From: Rhynochetos jubatus
Taxonomy: Eukaryota > Chordata > Aves > Eurypygiformes > Rhynochetidae
NCBI GenBank assembly: GCA_027574665.1
Contig: CM050668.1
Span: 5,090,001 to 5,154,000, forward strand
Direction of reading: 5' to 3'
Length of the DNA: 64,000 nucleotides
Shown here: piece after piece, positions 58,301 through 64,000 of the stretch
Position numbering within the stretch: position 1 is the first letter of the stretch
Layout: each line of letters begins with the position of its first letter
Position numbers and translations under genes: made by a program
The notes under the pieces: generated by a model
Told to the model about the DNA's origin: nothing
The model's database searches: none
What the model saw: the letters and a program-made list of their open reading frames with translations, nothing else

Positions 58301-61300
58301 GTGGAAATATTTGTTTAATGAGTCGTAGCAGATTTTTATATGAATAGTGGTGGAGTTGAGGACCATGACTCATAGGAAGTAAAAAAGATCAACAAATTCA
58401 GTGAGTTTAACCATTTCAAGTTCCTCACCACTGTCCTTCCCATTTGGGGGAGAGGAATGAAGACTGCAGAGGAGCAAGAAGCGGAGTATCCCAGCCTGAA
58501 TTCCAGAGATGCCTCTCCCCAGTGCTCCCTGTCTTGACCAAAACCCTAGCCATTAGCAGTAAGACGGTCTCCTAGAGTCTCAGCTTAGCTGCTTTCGGTG
58601 ATTCTCACTTTCTGTGGCTTTCAAGTTTGCCTGCGTGGCTGGAATGATCTTTTCCTGTGACTGCCACAAGAGAAAATGTTGATTTTTTTTTTTTTTTTGT
58701 AGCTGCTGTACCAAGTTATACTTTTTAATTACCGATTTTGATGTTGAGATGTGCAGGATCTGAATCAGGAGGCTGTGTCTGGGCTTGCTTAAACTTGGGG
58801 CTCAAAGCCAGACTTAATCTAAGTTCTACTTTGTAAAATGCAAATAAATTACTGGAATGGCTTATATTTTTAGGGCAGAAGTTGAAATAATTAAATTGCA
58901 GCAGAGTGCATGGTATTGAGGTCTTTGAAGATCATGGTAAGAAAGTATTCCTCTGTAATGTACAGTAGCACTGTTAATAACTTCACAGTCCTGGGTTGGT
59001 TTAGATTTGTGGAGCCAAGAGAGAAACTTCCATTAGCGTTGCAGCTTGCTATCTGAGTGTGACAAGGAACAACTCCTGCTATTTGAATGCTAACAACTGA
59101 CAAGTCATTTGGTATAGCCATTTGCCAGTTTAATGGCTTAAGCAGCTTAGTTTTAATTAAACAGCAGCTTCTGTCTATGATATCAGAGAAAATAATGTCC
59201 TGCTTAAAGCTGCGTTGGGTAGTGTTGGCCCTCACTGAAGATACCTACAGCTTCCCTGTTTCAGCATTCAGCTGGTGCATTGTCTGCTCTTTCATATGCA
59301 GAATTTATTCACAACAAAGCTCCTTTGGGGTAGGGATGAGCCTTAATCTGTTAGTTAAGCGCTGACTCAGCACTGCCTTGGTGGCAGCAGTTGTTCCTTG
59401 GGCAGGAAGAGCTCCATCTGAGGACTGCACTTGCAGATGCGTCTCATCACAGAAAAACGTAGGCTGGGAGATCCTTCACCCCTTTCCCGAAGGGCTCTAG
59501 GAATAGAGGACAGGGAGCTTGTTGATAAAGGAGTAAGATTCATGCCTCCTCTCAAAAGGTGTGCCTAACGTGAAGGTGTAGCAACTGATAATCTGTTGGA
59601 ATGGGGATTTTTGGGGTCTATCTGAAATTAATTTCATAGGGAGTAAGTGTCAGGAGAAACAGTCATGTCCTTTGCATGTCATTCCCTAGTACCTGGAAGC
59701 TAGAAACCAATTTTGGTTGGATCGTTGTGCCGGAGATGATGACCTTGTCACCTCCTGGAGTCATTTTACTTGTTCCAGAGTGAGAGTTTGGTGGGGAACG
59801 ACGGAGGAGGGCGGCATTGCTACTTGCAGGCACAGTTCCCATTCTCAATCGTGCTACTTTCCAACTGATACCTTTTTAAAAAGTCCGTTCTGTTTCAGGA
59901 GGACTGTGTGGCATGGCGTCACTGTATTCTTCAGCTGGCCTTCCTTTCTTTCTCATGGAGAATGGTGTATCGTGAACTTCTGCACAGCAGACAAAGATGT
60001 AACACTTAGACTGCTTAAGATTAGACCTGTAACATCATGTGCAGACAACTGATTATAAACAGCCTGGGTTTCAGAGTCGTTCCTTTTGATTTCTGGTATC
60101 TGAAAATGTCAGTCACAGCACCCGTTTCCCTGTTACCTGATCCTCCCGTGTGCCAAGAGCCATGAGCTCCAAATAAGTCAAAATACGTTGCAGGAATTTT
60201 TCCATCCTCTTGATTTCTCCATTTCCCATCCCTTCCCCCATCCCTTCCTCTTCAGTCCTCACCTACTACGAAAGCCTTGAAATCAGTGTGGCAGTTTATG
60301 CAGAATCTGTAATTCGGATGTTACCACTGTGTTAACAAAAACAGGGAGGCAACGAGAGGTTTTTTGAGGTCAAGAAGGTAATAAAAATCCAGAATGCACA
60401 AGGTTTAGTTCAAGTTGTGCTTACTGGGGCAAGTATTTCACATCTTGAATTAGAACCTCTTGAGACTGATACAGCCCAGCATTGTCTGATTTATTTAATC
60501 ACATTTACATGAAATCAGATATATTCATCAACAGAGAACATGGTGAGCAAATTGAATGAAAGCATTACTCAACAGAATTTCTGGCTTTGATAATAGAAAA
60601 TATACTGCAAGTTTTAGCTCGCAGAACTGCTGCTTTTAGCTCAATAGCAGATCATCCAGAAAGGAAATGAGGGCCAGAAGGCTACTGCTATCTGCGACTC
60701 CTCCGTTCGTTCCCTGTTTGATAAATAGGTGTCCAGACCCCTGCCACCGGGCCTTAAGGCCATTGTTCATTAGCCCGCAGCAGTGGGAAGTGCCTAACCG
60801 GAGGCAGGAAGGAGTGTTTGTTTAGGAAGATAAGTGATGGTCTCCATGTGGGCATGTTTGGAGAAGGAAACGTTTCCGTGTTCTCGCTCCAGGCTGGGGC
60901 TGGACGCTGCGCTGGCCTGCCGGGGGGGCCCACCCTCTTCCACTCCAGTCCTTGCCGTGTCGTGCACAGATTGAGGCAGAAAAGTCCTTTCTTTACAAAC
61001 AACTTGGACCTGTAACTGGTGGCTACTCAGTTATGTGTTCCTCAGCTTTAACTGAATAAAATAAGCAGCAAATTGGTATTTGTTGACAAGACATGGGTGA
61101 ATGGGTTGATTTCTGTGCTCCTGTTTCATTAATTATTTGGGGGAAATGCTGATAGTTTATTAAAAGTAGAACTGCAGTCACAGCAAGGGCACTAAAGTTG
61201 TATTTTTGAATACTGCTGGCAACAAATATGTGCCCAAAGTGGCACATAATCACTGGTTTTGTTCGTTTTTCCAGTTTCTAGTCACTTAAATTTACCAGCG

Positions 61301-64000
61301 GACTGTCCTTGGCTTTACATATGGATGACTGTCTTAAAACACCTTGTGACTGTGCAGATAGCAAAAACTCACCCACCATGTCTCATTCTTTTAGGAATTG
61401 TACAGATACCACGTTGTTGTTCTAATCGTGGAGGTGTCTGGAGCTCCCAAATTGTGCATTGTTGGTTGGTCTTTCGTCATCTTGGCAAATCAAGGACATG
61501 TTGCCAGTCACAGAGGGAAGATAATACAGAGTTCTTTCTCAATGTCATGTGCTTCAGAGCTTACGTTATAAAACAGTTTATCCTTTTTTTTCCAGAGCTA
61601 TCTACTTTTAAGGGCTTTGTTTTGTACGCTGTTGCGAATACATTTGCTGCATGCATTAGTCATTTACAGTACTTAGATCCTGTAACTATTAAATTGTTAA
61701 CATTTGGAGCCAGCTATAATTATCTTTTATTATTATCATTTTTAATGGGCACAGAGCTTTCTTTCCTCTCTAGCTTTCCTAAACATTCGAGGGATCTTTA
61801 AGGTATCGGTTACATTGAAGCAGCGGTCTTTGATTTCTGTTTATACTGCTTGTTTTCTTATCTTTCTAAAATACTGTGATCACTAAGAGTTTTTTGCCTG
61901 CATGAAGTTGTTGTTTCTCTTGCATGTCTAAAATGGACATCCCAGGGAAAAACGGGCATGGCCCTGCAGAATCATCATCTTCTGTGACCTCTCAGTGTCT
62001 CGGAGCGCTGCTGTGGACACCCACGCTGCATGAAGCAGCTCTGTAAACCTGATGCAAATACCAGCTGACACAGTTGTTTGTTGGTTTGATACCTAAGCCA
62101 GTGTAGGAAATGGTAGTTACCAGTGGTAATCGCTGCCTCTTTACTAAACATGACTTTTATCCACGATACAGGTAGGAGCGGGGGGTTTTCCTTCACTTTT
62201 ATTTAGAAGTGTGGAAGGCCTATAAACCAGCCCTTAGTTTAACCTTGCTTTATTTGAATTTTTGAGTATCTGAAGCCATAGAAGCGAGAGATGCTCGGCT
62301 TACGCATTGGTTGCACTTGTTTTCCAGGGTTTCTTGTATGGGAGAGGAGGTGGAGGGAAGGAGAGAGGACTGTGTGGGTGATCGTGGTGTTCACATCGGC
62401 AGGACTAGCCACGGACAGCCGTTTCTTTGAGTTTCTAATTAAGATACTGTGGAGCTCAGAAATGGTGGAGGGCTCTTAGCTAGGCACAGTGTGCCCAGTC
62501 GGGCTGCAGCCCTATTAAGTGAGCTCTGTGTTGACGGTCTAGATTGGCGGTTTACTGTGTGTTCTGCAAATTCCTGCAATTCCACTGGTTATTGCGAAGA
62601 TATCACAGAAATAACTGTGAAAGGCAGCCAGTCATAACCTGTAAATGTGCTATACTGACGTTTCAGCCTTGGATGGAAAACTCCAGGTAATCTGAATGTT
62701 AGGTTAGAAATCCCTGGTGTGTGAGTTCGGGCATGATCCTTCAGACCCTGCTGGATGACTGTCCACAGGACAGCAATGACTTTCTTCTCTTTCCCTATTC
62801 CTTGCCTTCATGCTGTTGTAGTTGTTGTGGTGGTTTTAAATATACAATATCATGATGTTAAGTATGTCAGACCAGCTTAACTCACCAGAAAACCATTTCA
62901 GTACAGAGCTTGTAGCTGATAACGGGTGTACTTTTGCCCTCTTCACTGGGAGACAGTGGCCACTAAATATAGCCGAGCGAGCTATTTTTTGATTATGTAA
63001 CAACTCTATCTGTCTGTACTCTGATTAAATAATCTGTTTTCTTGGCAAAGGAGTAGGAGTTAATTTTCTATTATTGATCAAAAACATATTTTAGCTGTGA
63101 TACAGATAACTTACTTGCCTTGCTGCCCGTTGGATTGATTTTTGTCACCGCCTCGTCAGTGGTGCAGTGGTGGTGCGAGCGGAGCCAGGCAGTTGGCTGG
63201 CAGCGGTGAGACATGCCAGGCACGTGCCGGTTCTCACCCAGGTCAGTATTTAACAAGCTTCCTGTGTAGTGTACGGAAGATAAGCCATGCTCTTTCTCTA
63301 ACACTTTCTGTTACCGTTTTTTGGTGAATATATCGTCTGACATCTGTATTAACTTTTATTTAGTCTTTTTTCTAGTTAATTCCTGTTCCCTTGTGTCTTC
63401 TACCTACGTAGCGTTGCTATGGCAGGTGAGGTCAGCGGTACTGAAAACATTACAGCCCTAAAAGAAGCTACATGGCCAGGAACTGTGGAAGACTTCGTTA
63501 TTGACCATTTCTGGGAACAAGCTTAAGAAAAAAATAGTCCCTGGATGAAATTTCGGAGCTTTACAATATATTAGTGCATCCTGCCTGCATAGAGCCTCCT
63601 GGCCCTTTATTTTGGTGTGTGCCAGCAGGGTGGTCTTATTTCTGATAGAACAAGAACACCGACTGCACTCTTGTTGCACGCTTCAGCCCGTGGCTTGGGA
63701 AGATGATGCAGCTGCAGCAACCTGGGAGCGAAGGCAAAGTGGGGGGGGAAGGAGGCAGAGCTGCGTGCAGCTCCAGGGGCCAGCAAGTCTGGCCCCATCC
63801 TCTCTGTTTGTATAACACTTCAGGAGCAAAGTCAGGTTCCCTGAATTACTGATTTACTACTTAATGCCATAAAAGGAGCTAAACCTAGAGAAAATAGCAG
63901 CAGACAAGGGGCGTTTGGCTGTGGAAGGTCTAAACAGTGCGAACTTGCTCATTAAGCAGATGCTGGTTTTGTGGCTCTGAGACCCGTTGGTTGATAGAGT

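Overview
The window is vertebrate nuclear DNA, most probably from a bird. Coding sequence appears only as short exons with GT/AG borders separated by kilobases of intron. The interspersed repeats I can recognise are all pieces of CR1, the LINE typical of birds and other sauropsids, and repeat density is low. There is no sign of bacterial, plasmid or phage organisation. Nearly all long open frames are chance or repeat-derived frames.

One gene is recognised: CUX1 (cut-like homeobox 1, which also encodes the Golgi protein CASP by alternative splicing), on the plus strand. Six consecutive coding exons, called A to F here, lie at 10997-11044, 25044-25122, 38573-38710, 41854-41977, 43941-44017 and 44828-44894. 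Their phases join without a break and give about 178 residues, corresponding roughly to residues 59-236 of human CUX1, the N-terminal coiled coil shared by CUX1 and CASP. The first coding exons (about residues 1-58) and everything after about residue 236, including the CUT repeats, homeodomain and CASP-specific tail, are outside the window.

Layout: 1-10996 is intron with one CR1 scrap; 11045-25043 is intron with a CpG-rich block touching exon A and one CR1; 25123-38572 is intron with a young CR1, a strong CpG island at about 33.9-34.6 kb, palindromes and an AT-rich repeat-free tract; 38711-44827 holds exons D-F separated by shorter introns; 44895-64000 is at least 19 kb of intron with a CR1 carrying a 21-bp minisatellite and a second young CR1 in inverted orientation.

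I found no new gene system. The points most worth checking are the splice signals of exon E, the inverted CR1 pair that flanks exons C-F, the intronic CpG island as a possible internal promoter, the CR1-born G-rich minisatellite, and two weak candidates for unannotated terminal exons.
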